This document shows positions 1 through 12,440 of a DNA stretch of 64,000 nucleotides, in pieces. The notes beneath the pieces are model-generated. The model saw only the letters and a list, made by a program, of their open reading frames with translations. It was not told where the DNA came from and did not search any database. The number at the start of each line of letters is the position of its first letter. The first letter of the stretch is position 1. The position numbers were made by a program, and so were the translations under genes. The stretch spans positions 2,418,001 to 2,482,000 of the forward strand of contig JAVTVJ010000220.1 of assembly GCA_034509425.1 (NCBI GenBank), read 5' to 3'. Origin of the DNA: Eopsaltria australis (lineage: Eukaryota; Chordata; Aves; Passeriformes; Petroicidae).

Positions 1-2085
1 TTACAGTTGAGCAAATCTGTTCTGCAGCAGTTATATACCTACAGTATAAATCTGTATTTTCATATTGCCCTAAAGATGTTAAGAAGCCTTTTTATGCACA
101 GGAGTCAGAGCCCCAAAAGCAGCATTCTGTGTGTGAGAGCAACAGTTGGAGGCTAAACACTGTTAAATTGACTGTTAAAAGAAGTGATTGTGCAGTAACT
201 TTGGAAGTGGGAGTCTCTCTAATGGATTGCAGAAGTAAACAGGTTTCTCCAAGACCTCCTGTGATTACACACACAGGAAAAGCCCCATCAGAGAGATCAG
301 ACAGCATTTAAAATATTTTAAAAATTAATACTTGCAACTCTTGCAATGCTACGTAGGCTAAAACAGTACAGATATTCTTCTTTAATATGCATTGATAATA
401 CTGTGTTCTTGTCTATCTGACTCTCTCTCTCTATATGTATTTATACCCTGCACATATAACTGTATATATATTTCAGGTGCAGGAATTTTCTAAGTCTGCC
501 AGCAGTGAGATGCCAAGCTCTTGTCTGAGAGTTGCCCCTCAATATCCCACTGAGTGGTTCCCTGTGATGCCTCCAGTTGTACTGGAGAGCAAAACACCCC
601 TCTCCCCCTCCTCTCCCCTGGCCAAAGAGCCTGATACTAAACCTTAGGAATAATGACAAAAATGATTCATTATTAATAAGTTAACCTAGACTATATAAGG
701 CTTGACTTCTTCTGTCTGCCTTGCTGAGTTTGATGTGTATTTCCCTTCCAGAGAAAAAGAGAATCCTGCACAGAATAGCCATGGGCTTCTCTTTATGAGA
801 TGTCTGCTTCTGCTTAAGTGGGCTGATGGTAGATTGGAAGCGTTTCATTGCTGCTGATGGCAAAGTGATACTTCATACTTCACTGGAGATTTCTGAACTC
901 CTTCAGTCCTTTACTGCTTGCAGTCAGCATGGCTTAGCAGTTGAAGATCAAGGCTAGAAATAAAATAAATTTTAAAAAAATGGAGGAGGCAAAATTTCAA
1001 CCCTACCTCTCAGGAGTTTCTCTGCCTGGCAGTGGAAAGTTTGCTCACCTTCTGCATTAATATTTTGCTGTTACCAAAATGGCTACATCTGCCTTCCTTG
1101 CAGAGTGAGAAACAGGTGAATGCTCTTACACTATCTGGATAAATGAAATATCAGTTGGACATCTTAGTTTAATGTGCAGGTGTCTTGCCTGTCAGCAGGG
1201 CACTTTATATCTTCAAATGCTTTCCCACTAAGTGTCATTATTTGTACACAGGCAAAAGGAAACTGATTTGTCCCTAGTGTATTCTCATCCCTATTAACAT
1301 CCCAGATATTTGCTTTGTGAATTTCCTTTATCAAAACTCCCAGGTTGTCCTCTGCTGCCATAGAATCCTTCAATTCCCTTTCTTTGGACATCTGTTGGTA
1401 TTAATTGTGTGGTAGACCTCAGACAAGAATATTCTGCTCAGTTACATTTCTGGCTACTGGTGTGGCAGCAAGTATTATTAGTGGTTATTGTCGGGTATTG
1501 ATTTGCATTTTCAAGCTGCTTTTCATCAAAGACCATTAACGAGCCACGTAGTGATTGGTTTCTTTTTCAGCAGCTTCAGTAAAGATTGATGTAAGCAAAG
1601 TCAGAACCACCAGGGAGATGTCCCAAAATAGCAGTCCTGGTGTCTTGTTCTGTGTGTCCCACTCTGTGGCTGCTCTGTGGTTGGGGCTGGTGGTGGGATT
1701 TAGGTACAAGCTGATGGCTCTGCTTAATTTTGGTTGTGCCTTCTCTGCTTCCTTGTGAAGGAAGATTGGGTGTCTCCAGGGTGTGAATATTGGTGTAGTC
1801 TCTGTCCTGGGCATGTGTAAGGTCATTGATTTGTGGTTGTATCAGGCTCTTCCCCTCTTGTTGCAGACAAGCTGGGTCACCAGGTCCCATGTCCCCCAGC
1901 TCTGTGGATGCTGTGGCTGATGGAACACGGTGTTGTTCTTGCCTCTGGTGGGAGAGGGGAGTTTGTACAGGAGATTTGCTCAGTACCTTGCTGTGCCGTG
2001 TAAGCAAAGAATCCTTCTATCAATTCATACAAGAACTAACCCTGCCTTTTTAAAGGTCATTTCTGTCTCAGTCAGCTCTTAAAGT

Positions 2086-2720
2086 TCAAGAGGAAATAAA
2101 CTGCTTAGAGTTGGCATTTTTCAAGTCAAGTGTCAACTTTTCGAGCCCCCGAGCCAGTGAATGCGGAGGAAGGAGAGATTAATAAGCGAGCTGCTTGCTT
2201 GATACAGTGATTGTGCAGAAACATTCCCTTTTTTCTTTCCTCTTTCTGGGGCTTTGGAATGAACATCATTGAAATCTCTTACTTGCTCCTTTTCCCTTTG
2301 CAATGCAAAAGTACCCAGAGCTCTTTAGAAGTGCTTCTTTTCTCATTAGTCCGGTGACAGCGAGTGGAGAGTTTGTCAGCTCCACTGAAGTAGGACACAA
2401 GGAACATTTTATGACATTGCCAATACCTAAGAGCTCCTTTAACCAGAGATTCTTATTATCCAGTGGGAACAAAACTGTGTCTCAGAAAGCAGCCCAAGGC
2501 TGAAGTCTCCAAGCAGGTGCCTGCCCTTAACTGCATTGACGCCTTTCCTATGCAGGAGACGGCGGATCGATAAGGAAATAACCAGGTAGGATGGGCTGCA
2601 TTAATCAGGTACAATGGAGGCAGCAGGGGAGATGATGAGGGAAGACAGGTGGCAATCGAAGGCTGTGCTGAACACAGCCCATCAATTGGCTGCCAAAGTG
2701 CCTCTATTGAACGTGGGGGA
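2086..2720. promoter_or_regulatory. Candidate conserved regulatory block
   Basis: Two sub-blocks, 2086-2235 and 2525-2720, stand out from the flanking intron by retained CpGs (at tcgag, ccgag, tgcgg, agcgag, and then at gacggcggatcgat) together with clean AT-type motifs. The motifs include an NKX2-like TCAAGTG near 2132, gattaataag near 2177, and gcattaatcagg near 2599. There is no coding potential. The regulatory call is inference from composition only. It could equally be unremarkable intron. Confidence 0.25.
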
Positions 2721-3017
2721 CGTGGACCAGCTCTAATTGTGCTGATGGGCAGCTCCAGAGAGAGCCAGCTCTGTCTCCCAGTTACTGCCTTGGGGTTTCA
2801 GTTTTGGTCTTGGCAACTTTGTCTTGTCAATTTGTTTTGCTGGCCCACCTAAACTCTCATTGAAGGTTGTCTTCTTTCCTTCCTAAAGGAGTGTGCAGAA
2901 ATAAACACATTAGTGGCGGTGTCTTGTCGTGCTTCACTTTAAATGAAGCACCATGGTAAGGACAGTTTTTGAAAGTGATGGATAAATCAGCCTTGCCAAG
3001 TATCTCTGCATGGTTAC

Positions 3018-3157
3018 TCTGTCCCTGGAAATGTTCAAGCCAGGCTGAATGGAGTTCTGACAGCCTGGTCTAGTGGAAAGTGGTGATGGCAGGGAGGTTG
3101 GAATGCTTGATATTTAATGTCCCTTCCAACCCAAACCATCCCATGATTCTGATATTC
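3018..3157 (+). mobile_element. CR1 LINE fragment, 3' end
   Basis: The block matches the 3' end of avian CR1 in forward orientation. In order it has a 'ccctggaaatgttcaagcca' stretch, a 'cagcctggtctagtgg' stretch, a 'ggcagggaggttggaa' stretch and 'cccttccaacccaaaccat', then degenerate octamer-like ends around 'atgattct'. CR1 is the dominant non-LTR retrotransposon of birds, and nearly all copies are 5'-truncated as here. No coding part remains. The orientation is the same as MAD1L1. Scattered differences from the remembered consensus suggest an old insertion. Confidence 0.9.
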
Positions 3158-6100
3158 CAGACCATATGATATCATGCTCTGCTGTGCAAGACAGTGATGA
3201 ATTGAGGTGCCACAGTGCTGAGGGCAGAAACTTCTCCCTACACCTGTTGAATCCACACTGGACTCTCATCCTGCCCCTCCAACATGGAGCTGGTTGACGC
3301 AGGATTTGTGGTGCCAACTGGCTGACACCGAATTACATTGAACAGCTCTTATGAGTGATGCAGGAACAAAATTACTTGGTTGCCATGTCTTTAAATTAAT
3401 TTCCTTGTCACAGCTTCCACAAAATAAGGGATCTGACTTGTCTGCTCATCTAGTGATTTTGAAACCTGAAACTGCTGTATAAAGGCTGTTTACAAGTCCA
3501 CCTAACTGGTTTCTCTATAAGTATTCATGACAAAAAGATTGCATTGAATGTAGTATTGCTTTATTAAACACTTAAAAATATCGATGCAGAAGAATTGATG
3601 CAACAGGGCTATAAATGCAGTTGTTCTGGCAGTTCTCCTTCCATGGTGACAGCTTTATTCCCCTTGCCTTGTATTGGTTTATGGGTTCTTTGACCTAATT
3701 TGGGGGATAAAAATTAGAGGAAGATAGGTCTCTGTGCCCTGCATGTAAATCCCAATATCAACAGTCTAGTGGAAGATTGAAACAGTGCTCTGGATTTCCA
3801 GGTGAAACAGGGAAAACAAACATCCACAGGATGTTTTAGAAATGGGGTTAGCAGGACTTCATTGTGAGCCTGATTTGGGCATACTCTTTCCGTGGGGAAA
3901 ATATTACAGCTTTGAAATGGGGTTTGAGGAAGCCTTTTGCTTCTGCTCAGCTGCCCAGACACAGCTGCTCCACATATTCCTTGGGTTTGTAAAGAGAGGG
4001 GCTGCAGAGCCACTGCAGGAGGAATGGCAGACATTCCCGGTGTGACAGTCGAGCTTGGAAAGATCCCAGGTTCTTTAGTCTCATTATGTGACACCAGATG
4101 GCTGGAGACCAGCTCTTCTCTGCTTTGTGGGGCTGCCTGTGCTTGTGTACATGCCCAAAATGGATGTGTATGAGAATGTAAAATAATATAACTGTGATGA
4201 AGCTTACCCCACAGTTGATGTTTTTGGGGCAGTTTCAGCTAACTCTAGTGTTTTGCCTCGTTCTTGTTCTTAGATACGTGTTTCTGCTTTTATGTTTTGG
4301 GAGTTTTTTTGTCTTTTAAAAAATATTTTTAGCTACTATTTTCCCCAGAAGAAACTAGGTACTTGAAAGGTAAGATCAGGGTTGCAAGATGAAGCCCTCG
4401 GGGGGTAGGAAATCCCAAATTCAAGTCATCTGACACCTCCTTAGTCTGGTTTCCTGTAGCGTGCAGCATTCTTGTTTCACTTGGCAGAGATGGTGGATTA
4501 TGTTGACTTAATGAGCAGCTATTAATGCTTTTCTACAGAGAAATTTAATAATTTATTAGTTATTTCTTATGCTAGTCTTGTTATACCAGATATAAACTGA
4601 GAAGAAAGTGCAGCCTTATTTTTGGAGATGCCAATATGGAATATTTAAAACACGTTGTTTCAAAACACTTACCCAAGGCTTCATGTGGCCTGAGATGCTG
4701 CTACTGATTTCAGCAGCAGTGACAGTGCCCAGCACTGGAGCTCAGCACCAAGGGCTGCCCAATGACCAAGCACCAAGGACTGCTCTGAGAAGGTCATGGT
4801 ATCACCAGGAGCTCTGGCAGAGGCAAGAAGTGGAACCAGATTTTTTTGGGAGACTTTCAGTTGCCTTAATATGAGACCATTCTCTTCAAGCAATTTCTGT
4901 GCTTCATTAATCTTCCAAATCCTGCAGCAAATGAGGCAGAGATCCTGCAGAAGACAGATGCAGTTAGCAGTGAATCCTGATTTGTTATTAGAGCATGGTA
5001 GAAAAGATCCATGACATGTTGTTTGTGCCCAAAGAGATGGTGGCACTGGGAAAATCCATGGTTACAGGTCAGGTTATTTGATCATGGAATTTTTAGGATA
5101 TTTGCAGACTTCAAAATGCATCCATATAGTGGATTTAAGAATTAGCAGGTCTGTTACAACACTGTGCTTAATATGGCTTGGATCCTGGTAGACTGCTTTG
5201 ACATGAGCTGAGTCAAAGCAGGTGGGAGGCAGAGATGGGATGGAGTTAAATTGGTGCTTGTGAGAAAGAAAAGCCAAGAGCAGCAGTCTGGCAGAGTGCT
5301 TGTCACAGATAGCTGAGTGACTTTGCAGTCATTCCTTTGCTTTTATCTGTGCCAGTGTCCCATGGGTAAGTGCTGGGGGGTGGCACTTAATTGTTTGGGT
5401 TTATTTGTTGTCAACAAGCAACACTACGAATTCTCTTCTGAGTCCCTAAGGAAAACTGAGACAAGTTTTCATCACATAACCTGGAGGGGTTTTCACTGAG
5501 AAAAGCCTGATGCTGGAATGCTGAGCCATAGCTTTGGATTTCAGTGAGTTATGGTGGGGGTCCATCACTGAATTGTTCTGCAAAAAATGTTTTAGACAAT
5601 TGTGTTTCTGTAAATTTGTTCAGGTAGTCTTAGATTCAGATATTAAAAAAAAAAAGTGACTGAGCAGTAATATACAACCCTCATTTCAATCCTCATTTCA
5701 CTGTGGAGTACTGTAATGCACACTGGAAATGAGGTCTCATTGGAAAAGGTAATTTGAAACAGATCCGCAGAACCTTCACAAAGCTGTAATGAGTCACCAG
5801 TCTGTGAGGACTCACTTGCTATATTGCAGTGGAGGGTTTAATGTTTTGTTTTTCTCATCCAAACACTTTGACCCTTCTTATTTTATTAAGATAAGCCATT
5901 ATCTAACTGTCAAGAGCCTAGAATTTCAGCAGATTTGTTTGCTGACAAGTTGGTTCAGCACGACCATTCTCCTACTCATTTCTTTCACCACTTCACACAG
6001 TTTTTCCTTTTTTTCACTCCTCTTTATCAGTTCTCTATTCTTTAGAGCTCCCCAGCTCTCATGCTATTCCCAGATGACTTTCCCACTCTCTTGATAAGTG

Positions 6101-6519
6101 TTGGTTGGAATATACATCAGAAATTGGAAATATTCTTTGTCACTCGTGGTGTTCATGTTCCCAGTTGTCTGCGTGGTGTGGCTGTGCTGGAGAGTTGTCC
6201 CAGTGGCTTGACAGCTTACTGGGAGAGAAAAGAGTTGTTATGTGCACTTTATAAAGCAAATAATACTGGATTGGGTTGAGAAAACTCTGCAATGCCTTCA
6301 CTTTTGGCTGTGCCACAAACTGAAATCCTTGGGATGTGTATTTGGGGCTGAGTGCTGGGGGAAGGACAGAGCTAGGGGCTTAATCCCTATAGTGAGGGAG
6401 CAGCAGAAAACAGACTAATACAAAAAAGAGTGAGAAATTTTGACTTTCTTCATCATGTTTAGGCACAGCCATGAGTTCCTCCAGCCCACAAGTGTGATTA
6501 GATTGGTAACTGGTGGGGC

Positions 6520-6790
6520 CAACTGCATTATTCATTCCGGTTCAGACTGAAATGAAATCATCGAGGGCAATTTTCTGTGTCACACTTCAAGGTCAGACGA
6601 GAGTATTTATTATTCCTTCTCTGTTTATCTGTGAATGCAAATTGAATTTAGTGATTCAAATTGATGAAATGTTAGAAATATAAAACTCATCAGAGCCGAC
6701 ATGAAGAGAAATTACTGGGTAAAGCTGGCCGGTGACTTCACCAGCCCATGTACGGGCCTCTGTTTTGATTAGTAATTATTTCAGTCTTTG
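6520..6790. promoter_or_regulatory. Candidate conserved enhancer-like block
   Basis: This 270-bp stretch holds several exact transcription-factor consensus words. There is an ERR/SF-1-type extended half-site TCAAGGTCA at 6587-6595, a perfect POU octamer ATGCAAAT at 6635-6642, and a homeodomain cluster gattagtaattatt near 6767. Several CpGs are also kept (tccgg, tcgag, gacga, gccgac, gccgg, tacggg). Such a mix is typical of vertebrate developmental enhancers lying in long introns. Conservation was not measured, so function is inference. Confidence 0.35.
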
Positions 6791-7069
6791 GGTTTTCTCA
6801 TTCAGAGTTTTGTTTCAGTTGTTGTCATTTTTGTTTTCAAAGAAAAAAGTGTAATAACACTTTGAAGCATTTAGAATGTGAATTAGATGATGTAAATTAA
6901 GCCAGCTGCAGAGAGGGTGCTTGGATCCTGGCTGGAGAAAAGGTTTCCTTTCAAAATTCTTCCTTGGAGTTGTTTTTGGGGCTTTTTTGTTTGTTTAGCT
7001 CTCTTCTGTGACAGTTTCCTTTCTCCAGTATTTTACTCCCTTGTGCTGGATGCTCAAAGCTGGGTGAGG

Positions 7070-7450
7070 TGTGATGGGTGATGCCTTTTTCTGGTCTTAG
7101 GAAATAAAGGCTCAGACATGGTTAGAGGGTTGGGGGTTGTTTCCCTCGGTATTTTAATAGGATCCCATTCCATGGCTTCTGCCGTCCAGGTGGAACGCGC
7201 CGCAAAAGCCCCGTCCCCCCAGTCGAGTGTACAATTAAAGACTCTACACATTAGCATATCTACCAGGAGGGCCCAATAAGGGGCCTGGGTGGGCTAACTT
7301 CTAGTTTACAAAATCTGTCCTACTAGGAGACCTTGAGGGCTCACGAAAACAGGGTGTTTGGTCTCTAGCTCTACATGGCTTCAGGGGTGTTTGGTCTCCC
7401 GGCCTACAAACACCATGAAACCAGGCTAAGCTATCACCTAAAGCATCACA
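7070..7450 (-). mobile_element. Probable solo LTR of an endogenous retrovirus, antisense to MAD1L1
   Basis: This 381-bp block differs sharply from its surroundings in being GC-richer with many retained CpGs. It is bounded by perfect 7-bp terminal inverted repeats, TGTGATG at the left edge and CATCACA at the right edge, matching the TG...CA ends of retroviral LTRs. Read on the minus strand it has a possible CCAAT-type box near 7265-7275 and an ATTAAA poly(A)-type signal (complement of 7153-7158). The CpG-rich core is at about 7185-7225. No gag, pol or env sequence flanks it, so it would be a solo LTR left by recombination. I could not find a convincing target-site duplication: the flanks read gagg on the left and agtg on the right. 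The exact borders are therefore provisional. The retained CpGs suggest a younger insertion than the CR1 and MIR pieces. The family was not identified. Confidence 0.65.
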
Positions 7451-10400
7451 AGTGTGCATGCTGATACTTGTGAATATAGGGAACTGTGTAAGAAATATTC
7501 AGGAGAAAAGCAGAAAAAATCCCTCAGGCATCATGGGGAAGGGAGCAGACAGTTGGCATTTTTTGCTGCCGAAGCTCCACGTGTTCCCTTACTGGCAGCA
7601 TCATCCACAGGCTGACCTTCCTCACTAGCCAGGGCTGTTAGGAGAGCCAAAATTAGGAGCTGCAAAGGGGACCAAATGAACACAACTCCTGATGAAATAA
7701 TGGGAGAGGAAATGCTCCCTTCCCAGCTCCCTCTAATGCGTTTTGAACACTTCAGTGAACATCTTGGCTTGGTTTGGGGGGTCAGTCTGTGGTCAGAGGG
7801 CATCTGTGGGCATCCTGTTCTCTGAAGTGTTGTAAACACACTTTAAACTTGTTCTTATCTCAGAATGGAAGTGGAAAATCCTTTTCTGTAAATGCCCTTT
7901 TAAAACAGTCCCTACTCCATAATTGCCAAAAGACACGAGTAAATGATGATGCAGGGAGAGATGCCACGTGCTGTACTGGCTATAGGCTGTGTTAATCAGC
8001 ATAGAGGACTCCAGTTTTGACTCCTGCTTTTTAATTACTTGCATTTTGTTAAGAACATGTAGCATTTGCTTCTCTCCAAGCGCTGCACAGGGAATCCATT
8101 TGCTCAGGGTGTAACTGATGTCTGACTTGTTGATTCAGAACAAGAGCCATGAGCATCTGCACATACCAAACACCCTTAAAGATTTGCCTGCATAAGCTAA
8201 TATTAATCACTTTGTTTATTCAGCTATCAGAATAATTTCTCCTGTAGCCAGTTGCACTGAAGGCTGCAGCATTTTCAAGTGTAGTAAGTGCACAGCAGCA
8301 ATGTGGGCTCAGTGCTTTTAAAATACCAGTAAAAGTTTTATTCACCAAATAAATGCCTTTAGTAGAAGCTTTGGCCTTATGAACACTTCAGGTTTAGAGG
8401 CTTAGAAAAAGGACATTTATACCTGTAGTTATCTCCCCCTTGAAATATTTTATGTTCCAGAATTCAGTGATGGGTGTTGAAACTCTTGATGTTTCCACAT
8501 AAAACCAAAACAAACCATGGATGTTCCTCCTTTGTCAAGACACTGCTTTCATTCTCATCTTGATGGTGATGTGGAAGGCATGTTTAGAGCTGGGACAGTG
8601 ATTCTCACCTCGAGTGGCTGATGAAGTGTCCCTTCAGGTAGAGCCACCCTGGCCTGTGAATTTTGGCAGAGTTCCTGGGCTTGGCTCCTTTGGGTCACTG
8701 CCGTCAGCAAAGCCCCGAGTGCTGTAGTGTGTTCACCCTGTAATGGAAGGAAGCACAGGGTGCCTGATGTGAATTTATTTTAGTGAATCTTAACTCCTGC
8801 CAGTCAATTATGGCCATTGTACTGGGGCTGGGGCAGAAAATCTGTGTTTCTTTTCTCTAACTGCTCACTGTGGTGGGACTGCGTTTCCAAGCCTGATAGT
8901 TGTGCTGCTGGTTAGGGAGTGAAATTAAATACTGTCTCACAGATAAAACACTGTCAGTGTACCAATAAAGCTCCAAATGTCTGTCTGCTTCTTACCCAAT
9001 TCATCTGGCCACACTAGCAAAATAATTCTCTTTATGTTGTTCCCTCATTATAAATTCAATATGATTTGAATCTTCCTTGTATGTCTGGCAGCGAGATGAT
9101 GTATGATCTGTTTACTTTTGAATGATTTGTGATTTATGGAAGCCTGATGCTGGTGAGTTACACAAAAGATCTTTGAGAAAATACAAGGTGTTGAACCAAG
9201 AGAAAGTTTGCAGATGTTTGCTGAAGACTTGGGAGAGACAAACAGCAAGAAGAAAGCTCATTTTCTCACCAACTCTCTGTAGACCATTTAATGTAGTGTT
9301 TTGTGTAGCAGTATTTCATATGGCTCTCTGTGAGGCACAGTTAAAGCTTTAAATAAAATATAGCCCCTGTGATAACTTCTGCTAAAGATGTTCATATTTT
9401 GCACCATTTCTCTTTCTGAATGTGGTGAGCAAACAGATAACACAGACCTGCTGGTCCCCACAGCTCCCACAGTCCCAGCAGCAGGGCAGGATTTGAGGGC
9501 AGGGGTGGGTGCTGCTGCTTCCCCATAGCCACAATTCTGTCTGTGAAGAAGAAATGAAGCAGAAAGAGATGTCAATCTCATTGTAGTAAAAGTTAGCACC
9601 CAAACCTCTGACTTTGGAGCTGAAATACTTGTAGCACTAAAGTCCTGTCCTCCTTCCTGATGGTTGTTTTTCTAGTTTACCTGCCTTAAGTGTTAAACTA
9701 GTTTAGGCAGCTCCATTCTGCAGCTGTGTTCGCAGAGCTCCAATCAGTCTTCTCAGCAGCATTTTGTAATGGATCAGTGTTTTCCCTTTTTAACATATGA
9801 TGGATATTTTTCTGTTTTCCCAAGCCTCACCTTTTCTTTCCTGTGTCCTGTCCCTATTTAAGTCAGACTATTTTCATCTCCCTTCTGTTTTTCCTTTTTA
9901 ATTCCCATCCTGGATGGTGCTGAGGCAGGTTAGGCAGAGGCTGAGGGGGGAAGGTGTGTGTATCAGAAATTGGAGGTTGGAAGAATCCTTGAGGGAGGGC
10001 ACAGGCAGGGATGCCCTGCTGCTATCCACTGGAAAATAAAAGCCATGCTGGAGTTACCCTGGTTTTGCTTATGCCTTTGTGTTTGCTCAGAAAACCTGTG
10101 GGGGAAGGAACTGGAATGAAAAATAACATTTTTGTTCAGCTCTCTGTTTATCAGTTTCCAGCGTGGTTTATGTGCGTACGTGTGGATTCATTGAGATGCC
10201 TGCGAGTTGTCAAGTTTCAGGAATGGGTGTTCCTTCATCCAAATGTCTTGCTAGAAAACAATTTCCCCTGCTCCTTTTTGCCTCATTAGCTTCTGCATTA
10301 ACCCTTTTTTCTGGGCTCTGACACGAGGCTGTTGATGGCTGCAGCGCGTTTCTCTTTTCAGCTGCGTGTGTGCAGTGGCACTGTCACCGTGTTTTCCCCC

Positions 10401-12224
10401 TGTGCTCCCTCGCTGTTCTTCCCATCACACGCTGCTTTTCTCTTTGATGTGCTCTCCCTCCTGACAGTTTGCCCTGGTAGGTACACGTGTCTCATCTCCT
10501 CCCCAGCTGCAACATGACCCAGACAGTGTTGCTCTTCTAATTGTCGCTGTGGACCCCTTGTTTTCCTCCCAGGTTCATACACAGACTGGTTCTGGCATCC
10601 TGTTTGCTTTTCCTGTTATTTATTTTTATTTTTAGTAACTCTGAGGTGGTAACTTGGCTACTGAAAGGATGGAATGCTTAAAATAATGTTTTATGGATCA
10701 CTGTAGTGGGGGGGAAGCTGTCGGCTGCTTTTGTCATTTTTGAAGGAGATTATTAAAATGTATCTTACAGCTTCAGTATTCACTGTGTGCCCTCATTGTT
10801 CTCAGTCTTTCAAAGAATATTCTGGAAAATGAAGTTTTATCATTAAGATTGCATTAAAGTGGATTACAGAAGGAAAGAGCAAAATATGAAGAGTCTCAAC
10901 AGCTCAGAACAGAAAGTTGTTGGCATCTCATTCACTGGAATGTGGAACAAGGAACATTAATAGGCTGATAAACAGAAATGACTTTTTCTCTTTAAGGCTT
11001 AAAAGGTTTACTTTGAACTTGCAAAGATTTTTTAAAATGCCACTTGCCCGAGCTTATGTTGAATGGAGAACTTTGTGCCTCTTATTTTATTTTTTAATGC
11101 TCATATTGAGCAAGCAATTACTTCTGAAAAGCCATAGGTGTCATCAGGGTGGAAGAAGAGTGCACAAGTCTGGCTTTAAAGGCTTTTGCTTCTGAGCACC
11201 TACTTGCAAATCCTGTTTTGTGTCAATAAGAAATAGAAGTTTCCTTTTGGATTTTTCCTTATACAGGCAGTTTGTGTTGTATTTGGTGCAGTTTCTGGAA
11301 GAATTATCAATCTGTCCTAAGAGAGGAAGAAAGGATCTCAATAATGTACTTTGGCATGGTGTGGAGAGTTGTGAGGAAGTTGAATTTCATGCCTCCCATA
11401 GCCAGGAAACCTATGGTAACAGTCAGTGCAGGGAGTTTGAGGATTGTCCTTGCTTTCAGAGACATCTCTGGCATTTGAATTTTAGGTACATTAACATCAC
11501 ATTTGTACTCAGGCTGAAATATAAACAAATGAAGGTGTTATTTCCATGCAGTGGCTGAGGAAATTGCCTATTTGTCTCTCTCTGCTCAACTTCTCTCATG
11601 TTTTAAAACAGTTGTTTTCCAGCCTGGTTTGAGAGTTTTGTGTGTGGCTGAATGTCTGTGCTCTCCATGAGATGTGAATCTCAAATATTTTTCATTATTT
11701 TGGGAAGGGAACCTAGCACATATCTCATTTCTCTTGGTGAATGTCAAATCAATCATCATTTGTCGGTCCACTCAACATTTATAGAAATAAGTCACAACAT
11801 TGGGAGATTAATAAAAAAGATTTCTCCATTGCCTTATCAAAATATTTTACAATAATCAAATGTGAGCTTTTGGCTGTTTCATGGTAATTAATCTTATGTT
11901 TGCATTTTTTCCCTTTGGTCTGACTCTAATCAGGACAAAGATTCTTTGATAAAGCAAAAAATGTTTGCAGTAAGGTTTCTGTAGCGTGATTTTAATTGTT
12001 GTAACACATATATCACAGTTAATGAGGGTTTTGTAGTTATATTTACCCTATGCATGAAAGGAATATTGTTGAACAAACTGTAATGAATCTTAGGGCAGAA
12101 ATTGAGGTTAGCAGGTCTTAGCCATCGTTTCTGCCCTGTTTTCAGGACTGACCTGCTGCAAGCTTGAAAGGCTTGACCCTCAGGCACGTTCCCTTACCAG
12201 AGATGTCACTCTTGGCACAGATGC

Positions 12225-12440
12225 CCTTCTTAACTGATCAATTAAAACAGATCCAAGGAAGCAGTGGTGCCCTGGTAATGCAATTACCCAGTTTCAAATG
12301 CAGATGTGAAGCCCTCTTGATGAACCTTCCCACCTGAATACAGCAATGAAGAGACTATTTCACAGCTCCCAATTATCAAATTGCTCTGTGAATGGTTCCA
12401 AATTGAACTGGAGCTTTAAACAGATTTCTAATTCATCCAG
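12225..12440. promoter_or_regulatory. Candidate regulatory block with a palindromic homeodomain P3 site
   Basis: The block centres on a perfect inverted repeat at 12274-12288, with arms GGTAAT and ATTACC separated by gca. The core TAAT-gca-ATTA fits the dimer site of paired-class homeodomain proteins (TAAT N3 ATTA). Nearby are ctgatcaattaaaac at about 12234 and several caatt or aattatcaaatt words at 12370-12405. It is intronic, with no open frame of interest. The regulatory role is inferred from motifs only. Confidence 0.3.

Noticed and set aside
1576..2007. 143-codon minus-strand open frame, Gln/His/Ser-rich
   Set aside because: Composition reflects simple purine/pyrimidine bias, and there is no domain or gene structure.
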